Shown one piece after another: positions 15,936 through 25,200 of a stretch of DNA of 53,217 nt (positions are counted from its first letter, which is position 1; each line of letters begins with the position of its first letter). The stretch comes from an uncultured Collinsella sp. (GTDB lineage: Bacteria > Actinomycetota > Coriobacteriia > Coriobacteriales > Coriobacteriaceae), in NCBI GenBank assembly GCA_905197665.1, contig CAJJZP010000016.1, positions 1 through 53,217 of the forward strand. The letters run 5' to 3'. The notes below the pieces were generated by a model. It had not been told where the DNA came from and ran no database searches. It saw only the letters and a program-made list of their open reading frames with translations. Both the position numbers and the translations under genes were made by a program.

Positions 15936-17609
15936 ATGATACGGAAAACGAGCGAAATGCCCTCCCTACTTCTGCGCATCATTGCAGACGTCGAGACCGA
16001 GGTCGTCGAATACAAGGCAGCAAAGCAGAACTATGACTTCGAGGACATTGGCAGGTATTTCTCCGCCCTCAGCAACGAGGCCAATTTACGCAAGGCAGAG
16101 TGCGGATGGCTTTTCTTTGGCATTTCAAACGACCGCAAGATAAAGGGAACCGCCTACCGTAAAGAACCCCAATCGCCAAGTGTCGGCCTGCGACGCCTAA
16201 AGCACGAAATCGCCCAATACACCAACAACGGCATGACTTTCGAAGAGATTTACGAGTTTGAGGTTGATGACAAAAGAGTCATTGCTTTCCAGATACCGGC
16301 TGGCAGCTTCGCAACGCCAACGACTTGGCACGGAATCCCTTGGTCACGAGAGAATGAGTCCCTCGTAGAGATGCCCAAGTTCAAACTCGACGCCATTTAC
16401 GGGCAGAGCCGGCCCGACTGGTCGCGCCAGATTGCCTACGAGGCAAACTTCGGTGACCTTGATCCAGATGCAGTTAGCTTTGCATGCTCCAAATTCGTCG
16501 AAAAGTTCGGAGAAAGCCAGCCTGCCGTTCGTAGCCTCGACGAAGAATCTATCCTTAGCAAGATGGCGCTTGTGATCCACGGCCACGTGAGCAATGCGGC
16601 GCTCGTTCTTCTGGGCAAACCGGAATCGAGTGTCTTTCTGGGTGGCATTGAGCCGCGCATCACTTGGACGCTCTACGCGAGCGACGGCTCCACTATGGCC
16701 TATGAACACTTTGAGCCGCCCTTCATTCTGCAGGTCGATCGTATCCTGGGAAAGATAAGAAACGAAAAGTATCGCTTCTTCGACCGCGAAGAGACGCTAT
16801 TTCCCACCGAAGCGCATCGCTACAGTCCCGAAGTCATTCGAGAACTTCTCCACAACGCTATTGCGCATCAAGATTTCAGGATGTCAGGAAAGATCAATGT
16901 CCTTGAGTATGAGGACAAGCTTATATTCAAGAACGAGGGTGCCTTTATCCCCGAGACGATAGAGAACGCGCTCGCGAGCGGCTACAAGCCGCCCTACTAC
17001 CGTAACCCCCTGCTTTCAAGCGCTATGAACAAAACAGGCATGATGGACCGCAACGCCATAGGCATTCGCAACGTCTTCGACATTCAGCGCAACCGCCTAT
17101 TACCAATGCCCACCTACGATCTATCTGAGATTGGGCGCGTTGCCGTAACGCTGTACGGTACGGTTCTCAACGAGGACTATTCTCGACTTCTCGCAAGCAA
17201 TCGAAATCTTGATTTGGTGACAGTGCTGCTGTTGGACCTCGTTCAGAAGGGACTACCCGTCACAAAGGAACAGTCACGTCTGCTTCACGAACAAGGCCTC
17301 GTTAGGGGCCGTTACCCCAAACTGACGGTCTCAGCCGAGGTGGCAGCAGCCACCGGTGCCCACAGCGAGTATGTGCGAAACAAGGGCGTAGACAATAGCG
17401 TCTTCAAGGAGTTGATCTTGGAGCTCCTGCGCGTGCGCCCATGTTCAAGAGCGGAGATTATCGCAGGGCTGGATCATGCCTTGCCGGCAGACCTTACGGC
17501 AAAGCAAAAAGGCGACCATGTAAGCTATCTGCTCCAAAGCCTACGGAAAGCTGGCCGCATCACCAACGCTGGAAGCACTTCGGCAGCTGAGTGGCACATA
17601 GTCGAGTGA
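15936..17609 (+). CDS. AlbA_2 (Schlafen-like) / GHKL ATPase transcriptional regulator
   Basis: A 557-residue protein of the COG2865 type. The N-terminal AlbA_2 domain (about 15-130) shows ETEVVEYKAAK and WLFFGISNDRKIKG. A GHKL-type ATPase segment (about 295-380) shows VIRELLHNAIAHQDF and KLIFKNEGAF, followed by GIRNVFDIQRN. The C-terminal 150 residues look like tandem winged helices. The family is widespread next to mobile and defence genes and is annotated as a transcriptional regulator or RecG-related helicase-like protein. Its biochemical role is poorly known. GGAG lies six bases before the ATG. The gene is preceded by a striking half-site array, which suggests autoregulation, and is the first gene of the island. 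Confidence 0.85.
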   Translation: MIRKTSEMPSLLLRIIADVETEVVEYKAAKQNYDFEDIGRYFSALSNEANLRKAECGWLFFGISNDRKIKGTAYRKEPQSPSVGLRRLKHEIAQYTNNGMTFEEIYEFEVDDKRVIAFQIPAGSFATPTTWHGIPWSRENESLVEMPKFKLDAIYGQSRPDWSRQIAYEANFGDLDPDAVSFACSKFVEKFGESQPAVRSLDEESILSKMALVIHGHVSNAALVLLGKPESSVFLGGIEPRITWTLYASDGSTMAYEHFEPPFILQVDRILGKIRNEKYRFFDREETLFPTEAHRYSPEVIRELLHNAIAHQDFRMSGKINVLEYEDKLIFKNEGAFIPETIENALASGYKPPYYRNPLLSSAMNKTGMMDRNAIGIRNVFDIQRNRLLPMPTYDLSEIGRVAVTLYGTVLNEDYSRLLASNRNLDLVTVLLLDLVQKGLPVTKEQSRLLHEQGLVRGRYPKLTVSAEVAAATGAHSEYVRNKGVDNSVFKELILELLRVRPCSRAEIIAGLDHALPADLTAKQKGDHVSYLLQSLRKAGRITNAGSTSAAEWHIVE

Positions 17610-18001
17610 TATGGCTCGCGATTTCGATTCTGCCAAACAGGCACATTCCAAGCCAAGTTCGCAACTAGCCCAGAATGTGCCTGACTACCAGTCGTGATAG
17701 GACGCATCCTCCGTCGCCTGGCATCGCGCAGCGTCAGGCAACAGCGCATATGGTTGATCCAACTGAAGTCGACATCCAATCGGGGATTGCAACCTTGCGA
17801 GACGGCAGTCTCATACAACAAAAATAGTTCCCTGCCACTCCATGCACGAGCGGCAGGGAGCGCTCATGGCGGATCATTTCTCAAGCTCCACCTTCCTCAA
17901 CCGTAAAAACGTCCAATGTCTTAGAGGCCGTTTTTACATTTGTTGGCTTCTATTTCTTTAATTAAAAATCATCCTTTACCTGCTGATTCGTGATATTTTG
18001 C
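17610..18001. other. Gene-free gap inside the defence island
   Basis: I see no gene in this stretch. It holds three inverted repeats: 17639-17682 (AGGCACATTC with GAATGTGCCT, long loop), about 17829-17860 (CCCTGCC with GGCAGGG), and 17903-17937 (GTAAAAACG with CGTTTTTAC). The last could end transcription on either strand. The base composition turns AT-rich from about 17930 towards the next promoter. Confidence 0.45.
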
Positions 18002-18030
18002 TTGTCTACATATAGGTGTAGACCTATACT
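18002..18030 (+). promoter_or_regulatory. Promoter with internal palindromic operator
   Basis: A -35 box TTGTCT (18002-18007), a 17-bp spacer and a -10 box TATACT (18025-18030) form a good promoter for the gene starting at 18070. Between and partly over them lies a perfect palindrome TATAGGT-GTAG-ACCTATA (18011-18028). Its size and position fit a dimeric ribbon-helix-helix repressor, the kind of protein the next gene appears to encode. Confidence 0.65.
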
Positions 18031-18069
18031 AATTCCTATTATGGCTAAGCTATGTCCTTGGGAGGTGCC

Positions 18070-18297
18070 ATGCCGTCAGAAGCTCAGAAGCGAGCCGATC
18101 GTAAGTACAAGCACGACAAGACCCAGCAGTTCTGTCTGCGGTTCTATCCCGCCGAAGAGGAGATTTGGTCATTCCTCTCCGCACAGGAAAACAAGCAGGG
18201 ATTTCTTAAAGATTTGATTAGCCGCGAGATGGGCGTCGCATCGGGCGGCCCCGCACGCGTTGATACCAACACCAAGGTTGGAAGGACGGAATCGTAA
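18070..18297 (+). CDS. Small ribbon-helix-helix-like protein
   Basis: A 75-residue basic protein. It opens with MPSEAQKRADRKYKHDK, then a short strand-like QFCLRFYP and two helical stretches (EEEIWSFLSAQ and GFLKDLISREM). This resembles the Arc/MetJ type of small DNA-binding proteins common beside mobile and restriction genes. An in-frame ATG exists at 18052, but GGGAGG sits five bases before the ATG at 18070, which I chose. The stop (TAA at 18295-18297) overlaps the ATG of the next gene, so it is the first gene of the restriction operon. It probably controls that operon through the palindrome at 18011-18028. Confidence 0.7.
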   Translation: MPSEAQKRADRKYKHDKTQQFCLRFYPAEEEIWSFLSAQENKQGFLKDLISREMGVASGGPARVDTNTKVGRTES

Positions 18298-18605
18298 TGT
18301 CGCAAGTGAGCAAGACTTCGGTCATCCAGCCGGAGACTATACTGGACTTCATCGACGGCGTGACGCAGCGCAGGGACACCCCCGAGGAGCGAGTGCGCCA
18401 GGAAATCCTAAAGTCCCTCGTGCGTGAGTACGGTTACAAGAAGGAGCAGATCGGGGTCGAGGAGTCGATCAAGTTCGGCAGCAACCGAAAAGCGGTCGAC
18501 GTCGCCATCTGGGAGCCGGGAAAAGCGCACACCCAGGAAAACATCCACATCATCGTCGAGTGCAAAGACCCCAAGACCAAGGCCAAAGGAAAAAAGACGG
18601 CGTAG
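18297..18605 (+). CDS. Restriction nuclease domain, N-terminal part of a frameshifted RM gene
   Basis: These 102 residues match the HsdR_N-type nuclease domain that forms the N-terminus of single-chain restriction-methylation subunits. A PD-(D/E)xK site is visible: D68 in AVDVAI, then E88 and K90 in VECK. The zero frame stops with TAG at 18603. The -1 frame continues the expected family sequence (KKDGVDQMHSYAS) without a gap from position 18596. The change of frame falls exactly on A AAA AAG at 18590-18596. The intact product would be 659 residues (18297-20275). As it stands the zero-frame product is a nuclease domain alone, ending ten residues after the catalytic lysine. Cause: mutation, sequence error or programmed slippage. 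Confidence 0.75.
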   Translation: MSQVSKTSVIQPETILDFIDGVTQRRDTPEERVRQEILKSLVREYGYKKEQIGVEESIKFGSNRKAVDVAIWEPGKAHTQENIHIIVECKDPKTKAKGKKTA

Positions 18606-20275
18606 ATCAAATGCACTCCTATGCGTCTGCCTGCATGAACTCGACCTATGGCATGTGGACCAACGGCGACGAGTTGCTTACCTTCCGTTACGTGGTGGAC
18701 GATGCCGGCAAGCGCGGCCCCGAGGCCGTGCCCGATCTGCCACATGCTGGTGGCGAGGTACCCGACGACGCGCCGCGCTTCGACCAGTTGCGCCCCGCCG
18801 CCAGTGACTCGCTGCTGTACTCGTTCCGCCGCTGTCACAACTACATCGCCGGAAACCAAGGCATCCAAAAGGCCGAGGCATTCCTTGAACTGCTCAAGAT
18901 CATCTTCTGCAAAATCCAGGATGAGCGCGACTCCGAGACGCCAACGTTCTACATCACGCCAACCGAGCGCCAGGGCGCCGCGGGTAAGAAGAAGTGCCGC
19001 AAGCGCATCGAGGCACTCTTTGGAAACGTCAAGCAGTCGTACGAGACCATCTTCAAGGCCGACGAGCGCATCGCATTAACCGACGATGTGCTCGCCTACA
19101 TCGTGGCGCAGCTGCAAATGTATTCCCTGCTCGAGAGCGACGTGGACGTTAAGGGCCACGCGTACGAGACAATCGTGGGCTCCAACCTGCGTGGTGACAA
19201 GGGCCAGTTCTTCACGCCGCGCAACATGTGCCACATGATGGTGCGGATGGTCGACCCGTCCGAAAACGACGTCATCCTCGACCCCGCCATGGGCACCTGC
19301 GGCTTTTTGGTCACGGCCATGAATTACGTGCTTGAGAAGATCAGAGACTCCGTCGAGGTGAGCGGGCGCAGCAAAGCAGCCAAGCAAGAGGCTCTGATCG
19401 CGCGCAAGCGCGAGTTCCTGTCCAAGCATATCGTGGGCATCGACTTTGATCCCATCCTAGTGCGTGCCTCCAAGATGAATATGGTTATGAACAACGACGG
19501 CACCGGACAGCTGTTCCACGCCAACTCGCTCGAGCCGTTCTCGGGCTTTGAACCCAAACTGCAAAAGGCGCTGCGCCTGGACGCCGCCGACATTGCGGCA
19601 AATAAGGCGCTGCAGCCGGGGCACGGCGTTACGGCGATTATGACCAACCCACCTTTTGGCTCCAAGATTCCTATCGAAGACCCGGCGATTCTGGAATCCT
19701 TCGACCTTGGACACACCTGGTCGTGGTCCGAGGAAGATGCCGAGTGGAGCATGGAACCCAAGCTCTTCTCATCTCAGCCGCCCGAGATCCTCTTCATCGA
19801 GCGGTGTATCCGCCTGCTTGAGCCCGGCGTGGGTGTGGCGGCGCTCGTCATTCCCAACGGCATCCTGGGCAACCCGGGTCTGGGCTACGTGCGCCAGTGG
19901 ATTTTGCGCCATGCGCAGATCCTGGGTTCGGTAGACATGCACCCGGATGCGTTCCAACCCAACGTGGGCGTGCAGACATCCGTCCTTGTGCTGAGACGCT
20001 GGGACAGTGAGGAAGAGGCATACTGCAAGGACGGTACCTTCCAGGATTACAAGATATTTATGGCCATCTGTGACCACGTAGGGCACGACAAGCGTGGTCA
20101 GACCACCTATGTACGCGACGATGACGGCTACCCCATTGTGCAGGAGCAGACCACCGCGGTGACGGGCAACGTGGGCTCCGAAGAGGAGAGCAGCCACACC
20201 TCGAAGGAGCGCGTGGTGGACGACGAGACGATGGCGATCGCCGGCGCCTTCTTTGAATGGAGGCGAGACCAATGA
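18560..20275 (+). CDS. N6-adenine DNA methyltransferase part of a BcgI-like RM subunit
   Basis: The frame from 18560 (GTG; an ATG at 18611 is another possible start) encodes 571 residues. The adenine-methyltransferase core shows motif I as DPAMGTCGFL, which departs from the usual DPACGTGGF, and motif IV as TNPPFGSKI. Upstream is the helical N6-methylase N-terminal domain, with VGSNLRGDKGQFFTPR leading into the core. It is the continuation of the nuclease frame at 18297. Nuclease plus methylase in one chain with a separate specificity gene is the BcgI-type (IIB) layout. No separate HsdR motor subunit is present. It overlaps the specificity gene by ATGA. Made from an internal start, it would methylate without a nuclease domain. 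Confidence 0.85.
   Translation: MQRPQDQGQRKKDGVDQMHSYASACMNSTYGMWTNGDELLTFRYVVDDAGKRGPEAVPDLPHAGGEVPDDAPRFDQLRPAASDSLLYSFRRCHNYIAGNQGIQKAEAFLELLKIIFCKIQDERDSETPTFYITPTERQGAAGKKKCRKRIEALFGNVKQSYETIFKADERIALTDDVLAYIVAQLQMYSLLESDVDVKGHAYETIVGSNLRGDKGQFFTPRNMCHMMVRMVDPSENDVILDPAMGTCGFLVTAMNYVLEKIRDSVEVSGRSKAAKQEALIARKREFLSKHIVGIDFDPILVRASKMNMVMNNDGTGQLFHANSLEPFSGFEPKLQKALRLDAADIAANKALQPGHGVTAIMTNPPFGSKIPIEDPAILESFDLGHTWSWSEEDAEWSMEPKLFSSQPPEILFIERCIRLLEPGVGVAALVIPNGILGNPGLGYVRQWILRHAQILGSVDMHPDAFQPNVGVQTSVLVLRRWDSEEEAYCKDGTFQDYKIFMAICDHVGHDKRGQTTYVRDDDGYPIVQEQTTAVTGNVGSEEESSHTSKERVVDDETMAIAGAFFEWRRDQ
18590..18596 (+). promoter_or_regulatory. In-frame slippery heptamer A AAA AAG
   Basis: In the zero frame of the nuclease ORF the codons read GGA AAA AAG, giving the X XXY YYZ pattern used for -1 slippage in E. 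coli dnaX. A -1 slip makes the next codon GAC and leads directly into the methyltransferase frame. I see no strong downstream stem-loop or well-spaced upstream Shine-Dalgarno stimulator by eye. Confidence 0.6.
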
Positions 20276-21672
20276 CGATCGCGCCTTTGGTGAAGAGCGT
20301 CCGACTTTCCACCGTGCTGGGCGGCGGCGTGAGGCTCGAGGCGTCAACCTACCTGCGCGACGGGTACGGCTTCGTACGCCTTGCCAACCAGTGCGACAAC
20401 CACAAGAGGCTCGGTGACCTTACCGACATTTGGCAGCCGAGCAGACTGACGGGGTATACCGTGCCGGAAGGCAAAGGGCTACCCTTCTTTACCGCCGGCC
20501 AGGTGTTCGAGGACTTTCCCCGAGTGAGGAAGTGGCTCGCCGCGCCTTTCGTGCCCCAGGCTGATTCTAGATTCGTCAATCAGGATTGGCTGCTGCTTTC
20601 GCGCTCGGGCGTGGTGGGCAACGTTACCGCCGTGTACCCGCATCACCTGAACAAGGTCATCACGGACGACCTGTTGCGCATCGAGCCGAAGGACCAAGAC
20701 GAGTACGGCTGGCTCTACGCGTATATGAAGACGGACTTCTTCAAGCAGATCGCACGAGCGTCTCAGTACGGTCACATGATCAAGCACATCGAGGTGGCCC
20801 ACGCCAACGAGTTTCCGGTCATCATGCCCGATGCGGCCACGCGCAAAGCCATCGGCGACAAAGCTGCCGAGGCTGTGCGCCTGCGCGGCGAGGCCTGGAA
20901 GCTGCGGGACGGGGCGTTTAAGCTGTTGGAGAAGGAGGTCGGTATTGCTTGTGAGGCAGAAAGTCCTGCAGGAACATGCGTGGTGAGTTTATCCAAAGTT
21001 ATTGACAACAGATCGCGCCTTGATGCTGACAGTTATGCCGGCTCTATAAGCGCCGTAGACTCATTGGTTGACGTAATGGAGTATGCGCCACTTGCTGAAC
21101 TTGTAGAGGACGTCGAAGAGCTTCCTCGCTTCAAGCGGTTTTATGGCGATTCCAACGTTCCCTTTGTGGGTGTGTCCGAGGTCTTTGACGTTAACACTCA
21201 ACCGACAAAATTTGTTTACGCCAAGCTCATTAAAAACTGGGAGCGTTACATCCTAAAGCCGGGAACTCTCGTCATGGCATGTTCTGGTCAAAAGTACGGC
21301 ATCCTAGGACGAGCTCTTTTGCTCACGGAGAATCATGAGGGAATGTTTGGCAGCAACCATCTGCTGAGAATCTATCCCGACGTTACAAAGATTCGAACTG
21401 GCTACCTGCTTGCTTTTCTGAACAGTCCCACCGTTGGCAGGCCGTCGGTCGTTCGTTGCGCATACGGAACCTCGGTGCCTCAACTTAGCCCTATCGATAT
21501 CAAAAAAATTCGCGTTCCCCGTCTTGGCGCGGACGTCGAATCTGCCATCGCCGACCTTATGGACAGGAGCGTGAGCACCTCGGCCAAGGCTGACCAACTT
21601 GAGAACGAGGCTACCAAGCTGGCACAGGAGCAGGTCGATATCGCTATCGAGAAGGTTGTCTCCAACACCTAG
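20272..21672 (+). CDS. DNA specificity subunit of the RM system
   Basis: A 466-residue S subunit. Two target-recognition regions are apparent (about 20-190 and 235-420), each followed by a helical segment: AAEAVRLRGEAWKLRDGAFKL in the middle region and a C-terminal helix rich in Lys/Glu/Gln. Strings such as PFFTAGQVFEDF and LLLSRSGVVGNV in the first half, and GTLVMACSGQKYG and SPIDIKKIRVP in the second, are typical of type I and IIB recognition domains. ATG 20272 overlaps the TGA of the methyltransferase gene. It would pair with the nuclease-methylase to read a split target. The target sequence cannot be predicted here. The right end of the gene is close to the island boundary. Confidence 0.88.
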   Translation: MTIAPLVKSVRLSTVLGGGVRLEASTYLRDGYGFVRLANQCDNHKRLGDLTDIWQPSRLTGYTVPEGKGLPFFTAGQVFEDFPRVRKWLAAPFVPQADSRFVNQDWLLLSRSGVVGNVTAVYPHHLNKVITDDLLRIEPKDQDEYGWLYAYMKTDFFKQIARASQYGHMIKHIEVAHANEFPVIMPDAATRKAIGDKAAEAVRLRGEAWKLRDGAFKLLEKEVGIACEAESPAGTCVVSLSKVIDNRSRLDADSYAGSISAVDSLVDVMEYAPLAELVEDVEELPRFKRFYGDSNVPFVGVSEVFDVNTQPTKFVYAKLIKNWERYILKPGTLVMACSGQKYGILGRALLLTENHEGMFGSNHLLRIYPDVTKIRTGYLLAFLNSPTVGRPSVVRCAYGTSVPQLSPIDIKKIRVPRLGADVESAIADLMDRSVSTSAKADQLENEATKLAQEQVDIAIEKVVSNT

Positions 21673-21756
21673 TGAGGCGACCTTTTAACCGCCGTTAAGC
21701 CTATAGCCTCAACACAAACAAAATGCAACGCGTATCGTAGTAAGTTGGTTAACGGC

Positions 21757-21840
21757 ATAGTGTGAGAATTCACACTTGGACATTTGATTAACGCTCGCAC
21801 CCTGTCGGGTTCGAATCCCAGCACTTTATTGAAAAAAGCA
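21757..21840. other. Inverted repeat and T-arm-like remnant near the island edge
   Basis: A 7-bp inverted repeat AGTGTGA/TCACACT lies at 21759-21776. About 30 bp further, at 21805-21818, is GGGTTCGAATCCCA, a tRNA T-arm-like sequence without the rest of a tRNA. These may be traces of earlier integration at this tRNA locus. Confidence 0.4.
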
Positions 21841-21862
21841 CGGCACCGTGATGGTGCCGTGC
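21832..21862 (-). terminator. Terminator after tRNA-Gly
   Basis: On the minus strand: GCACGGCACC, 5-nt loop, GGTGCCGTGC, six T. It lies 14 bp downstream of tRNA-Gly. Confidence 0.9.
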
Positions 21863-21875
21863 TTGTGCTCTTAAC

Positions 21876-21950
21876 TGGAGCGGGCAACGGGACTCGAACC
21901 CGCGAGTGTCAGCTTGGGAAGCTGATGCCTTACCACTTGGCGATGCCCGC
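21876..21950 (-). tRNA. tRNA-Gly (anticodon CCC)
   Basis: Read on the minus strand, the 75 nt show an acceptor stem GCGGGCA with TGCCCGC, a D-arm with GCCAAGTGGTAAGGC, anticodon loop TTCCCAA and a T-arm with GGGTTCGAGTCCC, with CCA encoded. The anticodon CCC reads GGG. The last 14 nt (21876-21889) are repeated at 15640-15653, so the gene appears to be the integration site of the island to its left, which keeps the tRNA whole. Confidence 0.95.
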
Positions 21951-22247
21951 TTGTGTGTTGGCTAGTATAACGCGGTTTTCTTGTTCGATACAAGGGTGGT
22001 GATGCTTGTTTTAACTGTGGAGATTCGTTTGAAAATCGCGTCAATTGTGGAGATGAGGACCTTTGACCTCCTGTTCTCCCTATCTTCTACCTGCGCTTTT
22101 GCTTGATTGTTGTATTTGAGCTCAATTTGTCAGGAATTGGGCAAGCTTTTGGTCAGGCTCCGGTACTTACCCGCATGAACCTCGGGGGTAGCCTCATCCT
22201 ACGCGTCGCAGCCTCCCCGTGCGGCGCACGAGGGATAAGGAGCAGCC
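21951..22247 (+). promoter_or_regulatory. Leader region of the adhesin gene
   Basis: This 297-bp gap has no gene. The last 70 bp before the adhesin contain a possible structured leader: CCTCG near 22180 can pair with CGAGG near 22230, enclosing GGGG/CCCC. I compared it by eye with cyclic di-GMP and cobalamin riboswitches and could not match either. Confidence 0.3.
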
Positions 22248-25200
22248 ATGTCCAACGCACCCACGCACTCTGTCCACAGCGCAATCACAACAGGTCCGCT
22301 GCTCCTGCTCCTCTTCCTGCTTTTCGGCTGCCTGGCACCGGGAGCCGCATTTGCCGTCGATGGCTACGACCAGCTCGGCTTCCGCACTATTAGCGATGAT
22401 TGTGGGCCCTTCTTCATCGGCAAGTATGAAGCTCAAGACGCCTCGATTGCCTACTGCATGAACCAGGAGCGCCCCGGCCCCACCAAGCCGGGCGGCCCAT
22501 GGCTCAACTTTGATCAAGGCTGGGTGTGGCTCGACGACGAGTTCGCGGCAATCGTTTGTCACGGATATCCTACCGCCACGTCGTTTGGCGGTTACCATCT
22601 TTCACCAGATCGCGCCCGCGCCGCCACCCAGCTTGCCGTATGGATGCTCAACGGCACTACCCATGTCGACGGCACCTACTCCTACACGACCGCTCAGGGC
22701 AAAACCAAGAGTGGACACTTTACCGCCGACAATGAAGTCGTGGCGGCTGCGCGATGGCTCCACGACAGCGCAAAATCAGGAAGCATCAAAGTCGCTCCGC
22801 ACCGCGCGCGGCGCTATCTAGGAGCCGTATCGGGCGGCAGCAAACGTCAAGACATGCTCTATGTACTGCCGGCGGTCTCTGTTTCCTTCCAAAAGCAGTC
22901 TGCAAACGCTGCCATTACCAGCGGAAACAATACTTATCAGTTTGACGGGGCAACATTCGATGTTTTTGAGAGCGCCAGCGGCGCGCGTGTCGGCACCATC
23001 CAGATGGACAGCAACGGTCGAGCGCAGGCAGCACTTCTGCCCAATACGGCATACTACCTAGTTGAAACGAAGGCGCCGGCCGGCTATGTCCCCCGTCGTG
23101 ATCGCATCGCCTTTACCACGGGGAATGACGGTGGACAGGTCGCCATTGAAGAACAGCCCGGCACCATCAACCTGTGTATCGTAAAACTCGATGCCGCGAC
23201 GGATGCCGGACCCCAGGCTGGAGCTTCACTTGCGGGAGCAGAGTTCACGTGCGTGTCGCAATCCACCCCCGGATGGGCGCAAACCCTCACAACCGATGAA
23301 AGCGGTCGAGCTACCCTCACCGATGTCCCCCTAGGAACCTTTACCATCTATGAGTCAAAAGCCCCCGAGGGCTACCTGCCAGCCAACGACAGCTGGTCCT
23401 ATACCGTTGGAGCCGACCAGCTCGGTGATTCAGGCGTGGTCGAGATCGAATCTCGCGTTTCCGATATCCCCATTGCGTTTGACCTTGAGATTTCCAAATT
23501 CAAGGACTACGGCAATAGCGATCAATCCGGCCTGGAGCAGCCGGCAGGAGGTGTTGTCTTTGAGGTTGTCAGCAACAGCTCTCAGCAGGTTGTTGGCACA
23601 CTGACCACAAACATCTATGGCTTTGCCTCCACCAAAGATCAGTCAGAAGCATGGTTCGGCGCAGGCAAGCGACCCGCCGGTGTCCACGGAGCCATCCCAT
23701 ACGACCGCGCCGGCTACACCGTTCGCGAGGTTCCGGAAACCGTCCCCGAGGGTTTTAAACGTGCAGGGGAATGGACCGTCGGGGCCAATCAGATTTCCGA
23801 CGGCGCCGAGCTTCAATATATCGTGGACAACCACGCTCTGTCGACGCATCTCCAGATTGTAAAACGCGATGCCCAAACAGGCGCTTCTGTTCCGCTAGCC
23901 GGATTCACCTTCCAACTCCTCGACAGCAATCACAAACCTGTCTCACAAACATGCTGGTATCCAGCACATAATGTAATGGACACCTTTACGACTGACGCGA
24001 CCGGCACCGTCACACTGCCCGAATCGCTCGTGCCGGGCACCTATTATGTACGCGAAACCTCGGCCAAAGAGCCCTATCTTGTCGGTGAAGAGATCGAGGT
24101 AAACATACCCGCCGACATGAACCTAACGCCCATTGCAATCGCCTCGTATTATGATCACACCGCGACCGGAAACATCAGGATCGTTAAAACCGATGCCGTA
24201 GACGGCAGCAGCCTCGCGGGCGCCATCTTTGAGATCCGTGCCTCGGGTGATATCGTGCGCTCCGACGGTAGCATTGCCGTGCTCGACGGTGAGACTGTCG
24301 CTAGCGTCACAACGGATGAAACTGGAGAAGCACGCGCGGACGACCTCCCGCTGGGATCTGGCACCGCACGCTACGAGGTTGTCGAGACTCAAGCGCCGGC
24401 AGGCTTCTTACTCGATCGGACATCCCATATTGTCGACCTGACTTATGCCGACCAGAAAACATCCGTTGTGGAGGCACGGCTTAACGTATCCAACGATTAC
24501 ACCAAGGTTGACATCTCCAAGGTCGATGCAAGCGGAGAGCAGGAAGTGAAAGGCGCACAGCTCACCTTATATGGTCCCGATAAAACCGAAATAGACTCCT
24601 GGACCTCATCCGACAAGCCGCACCGCGTCGAACATCTTGCACCCGGCACCTACTCGTTGCGCGAAATGATGTCGCCGCGGACCTATGACCTTGCCGAGGA
24701 GATAACGTTTGAAATAAAGGATACGGGAGAAGTCCAATCCGTCGCGATGAAGGATGCGCCCATCGAGATCAAAGGACAGGTCGACAAGCGTCAGGAACTT
24801 GTCCAACCTATCGGGAAGGGTCTGCTGGCCAACGGCGATGGTAAAAATCGCGCCGCGACGCAAACCAATACGGACGGACTTTTCTCCTATACCATCGACG
24901 CTCGAAATGATTCAGCTACCTGGGTTGATGAGTTCACAATTACCGATGATCTTGAGTGTGCCGAGGACGATACGGCGAGATTCGTCTCAATCGAAACCCC
25001 CGTCGCCATCGGCGACCTCAGCGGTCTGTGCAACGTGTGGTATCGCACGGCGCCGTTGGACTCGACAGACGTCGATGAGCCGGCAAACGCGACACTTGAC
25101 GATGGGCACGAAAATCCTTGGCTTGAGTCCGACGAAGTAATAGAAAGCTTGGGTGAGGATTGCCGCCTCGTCGATTACGACGGCTGGCACCTCTGGAAGG

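Noticed and set aside
17694..17906. Small plus-strand open frame in the island gap
   Set aside because: No ribosome site and no family resemblance, and it crosses an inverted repeat.
18597..18680. Pseudoknot or stem-loop stimulating frameshifting
   Set aside because: No strong stem was visible by eye after the slippery heptamer; a folding computation would be needed.
21805..21818. Second tRNA gene next to tRNA-Gly
   Set aside because: Only a T-arm-like block is present; no acceptor, D or anticodon arms can be formed.
22180..22235. Possible riboswitch before the adhesin gene
   Set aside because: Some pairing is possible, but I could not match the conserved core of cyclic di-GMP, cobalamin or other known classes.
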